Notes: generated from the sequence alone by a model not told the origin. Positions 6,206 through 15,191 are shown, counted from the first letter of the stretch. The stretch: DNA of 15,256 nt from G026625185 sp963727835 (GCA_963727835.1 CAVSIB010000022.1:1-15256); one strand, 5' to 3'. Numbers and translations are program-made.

Positions 6206-7600
6206 TTATCTATCGTGACTCCTCTGCTTTGATTTTGCCAGGCGACTTATAACAATGTATATAAGCCCACCCAAGGCAATGGTTCCTAAACCCCAACCGG
6301 ATGTTAATGGTTTATCTTTTAGAGAATAAAAGATGATCCAAAGGTTACCCACAATAAATATGATCGGCGTCAACGGGTATCCCCACGTCTTGTACGCCGA
6401 GTGCCGGCGATGGTTTCGCCTCCTAAGGATAATCAGGCCGCAGACCGTGAGCACGGCAAAAAGGGATAACGTGAAGCCGATATAAATAAGAAGTTTATCA
6501 AAGGAAAAAGTTATCGCCATCAGAATGGCGAGGGACCCCTGCAAAACAATAGCATAAACAGGAGTCTGATGTTTTTCTCTGAGCTTTGCTAACGTCTTAA
6601 TAAAAACTCCATCCCGCGCCATGGCGTAATATACTCGGGGCCCTGCCAGAATCATGGCGCTGATTACCGAGAGCAGACCGATCGCGATTGCTCCAGCAAC
6701 AAAGTAGCTCACCTTTTCACCGAAGAGGGTTACCGCGGCCTTTGCTCCCACTTCTAATACCCCGCTCATCTCCGGCACGGTGAGCGCGTAGAGGTAGGTC
6801 AGGTTTAAGAGGAAATAAAGAATCATTACCAAAAAAGTCCCGGTTAAAAGCGAAAACGGGATGTTGCGGGCCGGGTTTTTAATTTCGCTTCCCAAATAAG
6901 CAGCCGCATTCCAGCCACTGTAGGCAAAAGAGATAAAGATCAGCGAGACCGCAAACGAGCCCGAAAAAACCGAAGCGGTTTGCGAAGTATCGAACAGGCG
7001 CGGCATCGAGCCTTTTCCCAGGAAAAACCCTCCGGCCACAAAGCTCACAATCAACAGGAGCTTGAAGGTAGTCAACACATTTTGCACCCGGCTTCCGAAC
7101 CAAAGACTGTGGGAATGGACCAGGGAAAAAATAATAACCATGACTGAAGCAAGCATCGTGACTGGAGTGATAATCAGGATTGAGCTGCTCAAAAGGGGCG
7201 CGTTCATGCCCATAGGCAAGAGGTTGGGGAACGCGCGAAAAAAATAGGTGGCAAAGGCGATTGTGGCGGCGGCTATGGGCGCTGAAAATCCTACTATCAG
7301 TGATATCCAACCGGAAAGGAAGGCCATCAATTTTCCGAAGCTTTCCCGTAGATAGACGTATTCTCCCCCGGCGAGGGGAAACATTGCTCCCAGCTCTCCA
7401 TAGCAGAGAGCGCCGGAAAGAGCGAAAATGCCGCCGATGATCCAGCACAGGAGCAGGGAGCCGGGGCTTCTGAGTTCTTGAATAATAAATCCCGAAGTCG
7501 TAAAAATCCCGGTGCCGATCATGTTGGCCACCACCAGAATCGTGGCCGAGAAAAAACCGATCTCGCGCTTTAACCCATTGCTGACATCGTTATGGTTCAT
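6206..7600 (-). CDS. APC-family amino acid permease
   Basis: Inner-membrane secondary transporter of 464 aa with about 12 membrane helices, intact. Family hallmarks are NMIGTGIFTTSGF in helix 1, the GELGAMFPLAGGEYVYLRESFG block after helix 2-3, YLGSEIKNPARNIPFSL after helix 6, and GPRVYYAMARDGVF in the loop after helix 8. These point to the APC superfamily, close to LAT/cationic-type permeases. The substrate is not readable; an amino acid or small amine is the family expectation. It starts 15 bases after the stop of fusion copy 1 with no strong Shine-Dalgarno, so it probably depends on read-through translation of the operon. Why an amino acid permease sits inside this cluster is unclear. It may supply a ligand or precursor, or be a bystander. 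Confidence 0.88.
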   Translation of the reverse strand: MNHNDVSNGLKREIGFFSATILVVANMIGTGIFTTSGFIIQELRSPGSLLLCWIIGGIFALSGALCYGELGAMFPLAGGEYVYLRESFGKLMAFLSGWISLIVGFSAPIAAATIAFATYFFRAFPNLLPMGMNAPLLSSSILIITPVTMLASVMVIIFSLVHSHSLWFGSRVQNVLTTFKLLLIVSFVAGGFFLGKGSMPRLFDTSQTASVFSGSFAVSLIFISFAYSGWNAAAYLGSEIKNPARNIPFSLLTGTFLVMILYFLLNLTYLYALTVPEMSGVLEVGAKAAVTLFGEKVSYFVAGAIAIGLLSVISAMILAGPRVYYAMARDGVFIKTLAKLREKHQTPVYAIVLQGSLAILMAITFSFDKLLIYIGFTLSLFAVLTVCGLIILRRRNHRRHSAYKTWGYPLTPIIFIVGNLWIIFYSLKDKPLTSGWGLGTIALGGLIYIVISRLAKSKQRSHDR

Positions 7601-7615
7601 TTTTTCTGATACTTT

Positions 7616-9373
7616 TTAATTGAAATGATACCCCTTAACATCGTTTTCCAGACACCCTCCAATATAGATCACACCCATAAATTTTTCACTCTCTTGTGCC
7701 GCCACTTTCGTAAGCTCGCCCAAGGTGGTTCGTACAAGCTTTTCTTTTTCTTTACGGCCTGAATTATAGGCAATCGCCACCGGCGTGGCGTCCGGATAAT
7801 ACTTCTGCAATGTGGGCATCAGGTTTGGTATCTCCTTCAGCCCCATGAAAAGCGCCATTGTTTCACCCTTATCGGCAATTGCCTTAATTAACGCTTCATT
7901 GTTTTTAAAGCCATCCGGCGCGATAATCACCACCGTACCCTTGCAGGATACATCCCTTCCCGTAAGGGCATTGGAAGCATTGAAAGCGCTTAAGCCGGGC
8001 ACAATCTTCGCGTCCTCTTCGGGCAACGAGGCCTTCAACCATCGCCAGCAGGTGCCATAGATAGTTGGATCGCCATAGTCCAAAAACGCCACGTTCTTCC
8101 CTTGCGCCAGGGCGTCCTTGACCACCGTGAGCGCCTTTTCCCGCTCGGCCTTCAGCGATTTGTGGAGCTCGTCTTGAGAAAGCTCAGGATGGTTCTTTTT
8201 AAAGACCCACTCCATGTAGTCCTTTTGGTTAAACAGGATCGGCTTTTCTCCGATATAACGAGAAAACCGAGTTTTCATCTCATCCGGACAGATAAAAGCA
8301 TCTGCCCGGGCAAGGTAAAACAAGGTATCCATGGTGAGGAGGCTTGTGTCACCACAGCCCATGCCCATGATGTAGAGTTTTGCATGAGGCTTAATGGTTA
8401 TGGCCTCTATTTTCGACACGGCTTTTACCCAGCGGCCAGCAGAAAGGCCATCAGGGGCGACAAATGCAAATTTGCCAAGTTTTTCTAAAGGATGGTTATC
8501 AGCGGTATCGGCAATAATCAGGCGCTCTCCCAGCAGATTGAAGAAAAGCTCTCCATATGATATAAGGGAACGATATCCGTCCGGAGCTGAGACCAAGAAT
8601 ACCGTGTTTGTATCCGAAGCGACTCCTGCTTTTTCAATGAGTTTCTTGACAGACACCCCGCTAAACTTTTTTAGTTTGGGTGTTCCCTTTCCCTCGCCCC
8701 ATTGTTTCACGTCCACGTCAATCCGGGGAAAATCAGATAATTTTTTGAGGGTAAAGGTATCCTTTACTGCTCCCGTAACCGTCACCTCCGAAGATGAGAG
8801 CGTTTCTGCCTTTTTGAAAACAATCCCGGAAGCCACGCTAAGGACCTCAATCTGGCTTACTTCAGTTAAGGAGCGATCAGGAAAAACATCATTAGCAATG
8901 ACCAGCTTGGGAAACCCCACCAAGGTTTGGCGCCTTCAGCGCCGGTATCCACTTTGGGGTTCTTAGTGTGAATAGTTGATAGCGCAATCACCACGTCACC
9001 GGGATTACGATCCAGCACCTCTCCCCACGAAAGGACCGTCTGGCTCCCTTTTTTATTCTTAACCACAACCGCTAAATCTATGGGTTTGAAAAAATTTGCG
9101 TCTTCGTCTTTCTGCACGCAGGCCAGTTCAAGTAAGTTCTTCAAAGGCACGCCCCGGAAATACACGTCACCTTCCGGAATGCCCTTCGCTGTTGGCGACT
9201 TCATTATACCGCACGGTAAGTGACTGCATGTTTTCAAGGTCCTGTAATGTTACAAACAGAGGCTGTTGCACCGTGCCGGTAATAGACAAAACCGGCAGTC
9301 CGCCTGCCCATCCCAAAGGAATGACAAAAAAGAGTAAAAGCCATGTGGAGAGGATCGCGATCTTTTTATTCAT
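7616..9373 (-). CDS. Exported sulfite-oxidase-like / tetrapyrrole methylase fusion, copy 1 (frameshifted)
   Basis: Restored length is about 585 aa. Residues 1-24 are a signal peptide (KK, then STWLLLFFVIPLGWA). Residues about 28-150 and 190-325 each resemble the Oxidored_molyb (sulfite oxidase/YedY) fold: VLSITGTVQQPL...FRGVPLKNLLELA, and EVTVTGAVKD...FSGVSVKKLIEKAGV with SAPDGYRSLISYGEL. No Cys is seen where Moco enzymes use one, so cofactor binding is doubtful. Residues about 330-585 are a tetrapyrrole (corrin/porphyrin) methylase domain with LYIMGMGCGDTSLLT (SAM loop), LDYGDPTIYG near 434 and IVPGLSAFNASNAL. Two single-base indels break it: an extra G near 9178 and a missing A near 8930. 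Both junctions agree with copy 2. A ribosome site (AAGGAGC, 9381-9387) fixes the start. An exported methylase is unexpected because SAM is cytoplasmic. A binding or chaperone role is possible (inference). Confidence 0.75.
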
Positions 9374-9454
9374 GTTACTGGCTCCTTTTTATTTTGATTA
9401 ATGTGCAGGAAATACCAGGCCATCAAAAGGGACGAACACTTCGCCCGAACAAAA

Positions 9455-10140
9455 TCAGCTTTGATCCTCGGATATTCTTTTCATAAGGAGTCTAAAACAA
9501 GGGGGCTCACCAGGCTTAGTTTTTTGGTCCACATCTAAGATAAAACTCCATCCCCTGAACCAAAAGGGGTGGAGAAAACTGATCTCTTTCGATAAGGTCC
9601 GGGAAGGGGTTTTGAGATCTAAGGCAACCATACACTGTTTAAGCGGATTTTGCAAGAGAGGGTTCTCAAAGAATACCGGACGCACCTCTTTTATTTCCAG
9701 AGTAAAAGCAGGCAAGGTGATGATCTCTCCGGTTTTAATGGGGAATTCCTTGTGCGTCCCGTAAAAAAACACTCAGCGCGTGTCCGCTTAAAGCCACTAA
9801 AAAGCAAATATGCATCAGCGAGGGGGAAATGATTAGAGAAAAAGCGGTTAAAAGAATACTCTTGTCTTCTGGACCAAAGAGCAGTGAGTCTCTCCAGAGT
9901 GCAGGCAAACGTGTTAACACCCAGCAGGGCAAGTAAGGAAAAGAGGGAAAAAGTCCACCAGGCCTTGCCGGTCGGGTAAGCTTTAAGCCATTCTTGAAAA
10001 AGCAACTGGTTTAAAGGACGAAATGTATCAGGATAAAATTTGATATAGAGAGCGCCAATAGCCAGATTGAGCGCAACCAAAAAAAGAAGATAGAGGGTCA
10101 ACTTCACATTCGCCAGGAATTGCCATAGTGCTTTAAACAC
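9455..10140 (-). CDS. resB: ResB-like cytochrome c biogenesis membrane protein, short (frameshifted)
   Basis: Probable partner of the CcsA-like protein encoded just before it. The start is GTG 10140, overlapping the ccsA stop, with GGAGG five bases upstream, so translation is coupled. Membrane helices are visible at KLTLYLLFLVALNLAIGALY, WWTFSLFSLLALLGVNTFAC and LMHICFLVALSGHALSVF. The C-terminal third is a periplasmic beta-rich stretch (HPFWFRGWSFILDVDQ..KPGEPP) recalling the end of ResB domains. Two shifts, in an A5 run (9839-9843) and an A7 run (9763-9769, plus strand), separate three pieces whose helices join cleanly. The result is about 228 aa, well below the 400 or more of classical ResB, so this is a reduced form. 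Classical ResB/CcsB with CcsA exports haem and attaches it to apocytochromes; whether this pair does so is not shown. Confidence 0.65.
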
Positions 10141-10898
10141 TTTTTCCTCCTATCATTTGTGCCAGTTCTGCAAGCTGGTAGTCAAAGCTAAACGCAAGAA
10201 TCAAAAAAACTCCTAAGAGGGCGATCCCTGCCCTTCTTCGTAAATCCCATTGAGCGACAAAACTCAAGTGAATATAAGCAGCATAGTAGCACCAGATAGC
10301 CGCTGATCCCAAATGCCGATCAGCCCAATGAAAGGGACTTCCCCAGCCTAAATAAGCCCAGATAGCCCCAAAAACCTGAGAGAGAGCTGTAAAACACAAA
10401 CCCCCAGATCACCACATCATGAAAAATCGGGGTCTCGATTTTTTTTCGGATGTAAAAAAAAGCAAGCCAGGCTCCCATAATAAAACAGGCATGTGCCAGC
10501 ACTTCACAAGCAAAAAACAGGGGGGAAAAGAAAGTCTGATTTTTGGCGAACGGTGGCAGAAATCCCCTTTGGATAAACCAGGGTGATGAGAGAAAAAAAC
10601 AAAACCGGTATAATGATATCGGGAAATAATTTTATGTCCTTTTTAAAGAACCGCACTATCAAGCCAACGCAACCAAGGCACCAGGGAAGAAAGGAGATTT
10701 CATTGAACATGGGGTTGGGGAAAAAAAACCCGAGATACCAGCGCGCGGGTTATTTGACTCACCGTATGGGAGAAAAACCCAACAACAAAAAATACTTCGG
10801 CTACGCGTTCCTTTTTCAGAAGACAAGAAAAAACACTAACGAGAGTACCCGCCAAAAGCAAGATAAAAGCTGATTAAAGAAAGATCAGCAATTGACAT
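10133..10898 (-). CDS. ccsA: CcsA-like haem/cytochrome c assembly membrane protein with altered WWD motif (frameshifted)
   Basis: Multi-spanning membrane protein of about 255 aa after restoring several one-base shifts (about 10860, 10695, 10560 and the G5 run near 10418). The start ATG 10898 follows GGGAGG. The pieces read MSIADLSLIS, LLLAGTLVSVFSCLLKKER, FFSHTVSQITRALVS, NEISFLPWCLGCVGLIVR, FFACEVLAHACFIMGAWLAF, then LCFTALSQVFGAIWAYLGWG. The last two match CcsA well: a conserved His before GxWLAF, and the GAIWA block. The haem-handling WWD segment, normally WGxYWxWDPKE, reads WGSPFHWADRH, keeping W, G and the second W but not the DPKE end. A later His (YAAYIHL) is kept. It lies between the two exported fusion genes and overlaps resB. 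The family role is haem delivery to periplasmic apocytochromes; the altered motif leaves room for another tetrapyrrole (inference). Confidence 0.7.
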
Positions 10899-11006
10899 GA
10901 ATCCTCCCTTGTCCCGATCAGGATTTTAGATGAGATCATCCTTCATTAAGGCAACTACACGTGAGCAACATCTGTTTGGAAGGAGCCTATCCTCCGCAGT
11001 ATTCTT

Positions 11007-11105
11007 TTAGGAGATCCCCCTGGTGCTCTGAATGCGATAGGGTGGCTCTGTCCACGTGGAATCCGTGCTGGACGAGAGCATCATTCAGAGCACCAGGGGG
11101 CCTAA
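11007..11105. repeat. Long imperfect palindrome (99 nt) in the gap between fusion copy 2 and ccsA
   Basis: The arms 11016-11034 and 11082-11100 are perfectly complementary over 19 bp (CCCCCTGGTGCTCTGAATG and its reverse complement). The stem extends by five more pairs (11007-11011 with 11101-11105) around a four-base bulge. Inside, GCTCT (11045-11049) pairs with 11075-11079 and GTCC (11050-11053) with 11070-11073, leaving a small loop. No T-run follows on either strand, so it is not a standard terminator. It could be a structured RNA, an mRNA processing or stability hairpin, or a small non-autonomous mobile element or REP-like unit. The remaining gap (10899-11006 and 11106-11174) shows only a short palindrome, GATGAGATCATC (10929-10940). 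Confidence 0.7.
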
Positions 11106-11174
11106 GGTAATGGAGCAGGAAACAGACTTAGTATCAATTTTTTAACAGTGGGGGTACAGCCACCATTTTTCGAT

Positions 11175-12922
11175 TTAATTAAGGCAGGGGCCAACATAAA
11201 TCAGTCCCAACCATTTTTCACTTTCTTTTTCAGTCGCTTTCAATACATCTTGGAGCGTGGACCTAACTACCTTTTCCTTTTCCGTGTAACCAGCATTATA
11301 AACCAAACTTATCGGCGTGGTGCCGGCATAGTATTTCTGCAAAAAGGGCACCAGGGTGGGCAATTCCTTCAGCCCATAAAGATAACGAGGGTTTCACCAT
11401 TTTCGGCAATCGCCTTGACCAAGGGCTCGTTGCTCTTTAGTCCTCGGGGCGCTGAAATCACCAGGGACCCCTTGCAGGTCGGATCTCTTTTAAGGAGCGC
11501 ATTGGAAACATTAAAAGCGCTTATGCCGGGAACAATCTCAATTTTATCTTCGCTCACATAGTCTTTCAAAAAGCGGCCGCTTCCAAAAACTCCGGGATCG
11601 CCATACTCCAGATAGGCTACGGTTTTCCCTTCCTTCAAAGCAGCAATAACTTTTTGAACTTCCTTGGCACGCTGCTCTTTGAGAAGTTTTTCCTTTTCCT
11701 CTTGCGTAAGGTCAGGGTTGGGCTTGTGAATAATCTGTTCCAATGAATGGATCGGATTAAAAAGCACCGGCTTGTCGCCGATATAACTGGCAAGGCTGTT
11801 TTTTAGCTCATCGGAACACACAAAAGCATCAGCCTTGGATAGATAAGAGAGCGCTTCGAGAGTAATCAGTTTTGTTTCCGAGCACCCAATACTGATGATG
11901 TAAACCTTAGGTTCTTTTTTCAGGGTGATTACCTCTATCCTATCGACTGACTTAACCCACCGGTCTGCCGAAAGGTCATCGGGCAAAACAAGCATGAACG
12001 TGCCATTTTTTTTCAAAGGCTGATTATCCGCAGTATCCGCAATCATAACTTCCTCGCCTGAATGCGCGAGGAAAAGCTCTCCGTATGACAGAAGCGACCG
12101 ATATCCATCAGGAGCGAGGCGATAATAACGGAATTTAAATCCGGCTTGATCCCTGCCTTTTCGAGCAGTACGTCAGCGAAACCCCTTTATACTTATTAAA
12201 CCCATGAAAGCCTTTCCCTCCCCAACCTGCTTTGCTAATACTCGATCTGGGGATAGGAAGAAAGTTTTTTAACCTCCTAAGGCTTAGCTTTATCAGCAAT
12301 AATCGTAAATTGCGGCGAAAAAAGGCGTTCTCCTTTTTTCCCCTGAATGGCAGATGGAGATTCACCACCTCAATATTGGTAACCTCCTCAATACACCGGT
12401 CAGTGTAAAAATCATTGGCCACCACCAGCGTGGGAAGGCCAACGTTTCGTTTAACTGATCCACCATACTCGGAGCGATTTCCTGAGCAAAAGCGGGATCC
12501 CCTAATTTTTTGGGCATGATCGGCGTAGCTTCAATGCCGAGAATGATATCCGCCGGGTTCCGGTAAAATATCTCTCCCCAGGAAAGCACAACCTGCTCGC
12601 CTTTCTTGTTTCGCACCACAATCGCCAGGTCAACGAGCTTGGGAAAAGCAGAGGCCTCTTTTCTGACTCCCGCAAGATCAAGCAGGGTTTGGAGGGAAGG
12701 CCCGTGAAAATAAAACACCCCGTGAAAACTCTTGTCTTTGGAGACCTCGTTGAGCCGCACACAATCGCTGTCAAACTTTTTGAGGTCATCCATGCTCATG
12801 TAGAGAGGCTGTTTCACCTCACCCGTGATGCTAATCACTGATTGGGCATCCGCCCAGACTTGTCCATTAAAAAAGCAGTTTACGGCAATCAAACCAATGA
12901 AAAGTATTATTTTTTTAAGCAT
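11175..12922 (-). CDS. Exported sulfite-oxidase-like / tetrapyrrole methylase fusion, copy 2 (frameshifted)
   Basis: Paralogue of copy 1 with the same layout and about 583 aa when restored. It has a signal peptide (KKIILFIGLIAVNCFFN, cleavage after VWA) and a first Oxidored_molyb-like domain (VISITGEVKQPL, FHGPSLQTLLDLAGV, VVRNKKGEQVVLSWGE). A second, badly frameshifted domain follows (about 12440-12050), then the tetrapyrrole methylase domain (VYIISIGCSETKLIT, YLEYGDPGVFGSG, IVPGISAFNVSNALL, SLVYNAGYTEKEKVV). The SAM-loop motif is weaker than in copy 1: GCGD has become GCSE. Shifts near 12450, several between 12340 and 12080, and one near 11372 split it into pieces whose order and motifs match copy 1. 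The ATG at 12922 is preferred over the adjoining TTG at 12925. It follows the receptor gene by about 97 bp. The domain naming rests on remembered family patterns. Confidence 0.7.
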
Positions 12923-13018
12923 CAAACCCTTTCCTTTTCTTTTATATCGTCACCATAAATAAACCGGCCATGTTGTCACTTGCAATCAATAACACTAAGA
13001 CTGACATAACAACAAACC

Positions 13019-15178
13019 TTAGTATTTCGCCGTTAACCCGAACCAAACAAGTTCTCCCTTCGGCCGGAAAGCCGTACTCCGGCATATAGTTCTTGTCTAA
13101 CATGTTGTTCATCGCCATGTAGGCTTCAAAATGATCCATAAACTTTTGGGAAATCCGGCAATCAAATGTCATCTGGGTGCCGTTCGAAATTAGATGGGCT
13201 TGTGGTCTCGATATCGTAGGGACCTGGTAGTAGGATTTTCCTATGTAAATAGCGTCAAAGTTCAGCTTGGTGCCGATCCTTGGCACAATATATTTAAGTC
13301 CGGTATCGACTTTATGGAGCGGAATCTCAGGAACTCTATTCGTTACCCGTCCTTCGCTATCGTCACGGGCATCGTCATACATGTAATCAAAGGTGAGCAC
13401 TAAATCTTTAACCGGAAGGTAGAATTCGGAATTGAGTTCAAAACCTTCCATTGTTACCCCCCCGAAATTCACATACTTATTGCCCACCGCCGGGCTGATT
13501 GCGGGAAATCCAATTTGTTACGTCATGATAAAAATAGGCAACCTCCACCCAGGCAACCTTGCCAAAATAATGGTCAATGCCCGCGGTGGTGTTCACACTG
13601 TGTTCCGACTGTAAACTCTGGATTTCCTCCCTGGCCGGAATAAAGCTCATTCAAGGGTGGGATAACGGCTCTTCCGACCCACTGAGGTGAATATCCGGGT
13701 ATCCTGATCAAGCTGGTAGTTAAGCCCGCCCATGGGGTTCCAGTCATATTTGGTATGCCCTGGTCATATCGTAAGGCCGTGGAAGTAATATTCCCACTTG
13801 AGTCATAGGTATAAATAGCTTTTTGTGCCCTTTCAACTTTGAACCAGTCGCGGCTTACCCCGGCAACCACCGAAAGGTTTTTGATAAGGTTAAACTCGTT
13901 TTCCAGTCCCATTGAATTCGTATAGGCCCAGCTTTCGGCAAAAGGCAGATTTTCGTCATCCCGCTGCTTGTGGTCATCCCTCTGAGCATGGTAGGAAAAC
14001 CTGAGAATATCCCAGGAAATTGGTTGATATTCTCCAAAAAATTTTCCTCCCACGACATTATCTTGATACCGGCTCCTTGATTTAACATTGTTCCAGTCGG
14101 GTTCATAAATACCAGTGCCGTCAATTTGCTTATCAAAATAGGAATAATAGTCATCGATATGATCATGATAAAAAAGCTTGCCCTGCACGGTCAACTGGTC
14201 ACATATTTTTTGTTTACCGCTTAAGTCAATATCCCAATCATCATAGCGGGGAATCGTGGCCAACTGGGAAAATGCCGGGGCGCCTTGGGTCGGAACCATC
14301 ATTACTATAAATGCTCACGGGTTCGCCTTTTTCCCGGGTAATATAAAAGAAATTCGCAAAGTATTCGGAATCCGGGCTGGGTTCAATACCGAATTTGCCA
14401 AAAATTGAATTGCTTTTTTCATACGAATTATCGCGATACCCGCAATTTTCAAAAAGCTCCTTGTGGGTTTGGGAGGTAGTAATATTACCATAAGTACCCT
14501 TCTATAAGTAAGGGTACCTATGGTCGGCGAAAAATCATCCGAAAGCCGCCAGGAAGGTAATTCATCACGGGTGTAACTCACCCAGTAGCTGAAGATTCCT
14601 TTCTTCCACCCGCTCGAAAAAACTTCACGGTTGTAACCTCCGTCACCCACTTCAGTGGTGGCTGAAACTAAAGGTTTGGGGGTAGCAACCGCTTTTTTGG
14701 TAATAATGTTGACTACCCCGCCCTCGGCATTTGCTCCATAGAGAACCGAGGCCGCGCCTTTAGTAACAACAATCTTATCAACAGCATCCGTAGGAATCTG
14801 ATTCAAGTCAAGATATGATATTTCGACTCATAGTAAGGCACGCCATCAATGAGCACCAATATCCGGGTTTGATCAAACCCGTGCAGGGAAATGTTCGGCT
14901 GGTTTTTATAACCCGTGGTAACCCTAACCCCAGGGGCATGGGACAGAGCCTCCGCCACGGTCGTGGCTGTTGGTGGCTTGGATTTGCTCGGCCGTTATTT
15001 CAGTAGTGATGGCAGTTTTTCCATAGAGGTCGGGACTTTCCCCCCCGTGACAAGCACTTCACCCAAGTCATAGGCAGTAGAATCAGCTTCCTTGTCTTTA
15101 TCTTCCGACCATGCCGGGAGGGAAAAAGAAAACAACAAACTAAAACAAATTAATAATAATAAAACTCTTATCCTTCAT
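13019..15178 (-). CDS. TonB-dependent outer-membrane receptor (multiply frameshifted)
   Basis: Outer-membrane gated channel of about 720 aa when restored. The start ATG 15178 follows AAGGAGGAG. One shift restores a signal peptide (LLLLICFSLLFSFSLPAWS). Next come a TonB-box-like EVLVTGGK and a plug domain: VAEALSHAPGVRVTTGY, NISLHGFDQTRILVLIDGVP, DLNQIPTDAVDKIVVTKG, AASVLYGANAEGGVVNIITKK. The barrel contains typical strands (WVSYTRDELPSWRLSDDFSP, LNELYSGQGGNPE) and ends, after removing one T near 13041, as VWFGLTAKY with TAA at 13019-13021, a proper barrel terminus. About ten one-base shifts occur (for example 15016-15020, 14969-14977, about 14820, 14505, 14305, 13690, 13610, 13515 and 13041), yet motifs continue across each. 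The ligand is not readable; cobalamin, haem, siderophore or another metal chelate are possible. It is probably the first gene of the cluster and works with TonB/ExbBD downstream. Confidence 0.85.
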
Positions 15179-15182
15179 GATA

Positions 15183-15191
15183 CTCCTCCTT
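15183..15191 (-). promoter_or_regulatory. Ribosome binding site of the TonB-dependent receptor gene
   Basis: AAGGAGGAG on the minus strand, four bases before ATG 15178. It fixes the start despite the frameshift only a few codons later. The 65 bases to the window end are A/T-rich, and no convincing promoter or riboswitch can be recognised there. Confidence 0.7.

Noticed and set aside
6879..7448. Minus-strand 189-codon frame inside the permease gene
   Set aside because: Out-of-frame shadow of the intact 464-aa permease, Arg/Ser/Phe-rich, with no family pattern.
8102..8966. Overlapping plus-strand open frames of 128 and 190 codons
   Set aside because: Antisense to the conserved fusion gene copy 1, with no recognisable motif or ribosome site.
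7616..9373. Calling the fusion a functional Moco-dependent sulfite oxidase
   Set aside because: The Cys that binds the molybdenum in that family is not seen at the expected place in either repeat, so catalysis is not supported.
11007..11105. Hairpin read as a rho-independent terminator or a molybdenum-cofactor riboswitch
   Set aside because: Neither strand has a T-run after the stem, and I could not match the sequence to the conserved parts of the Moco or cobalamin riboswitches as I know them.
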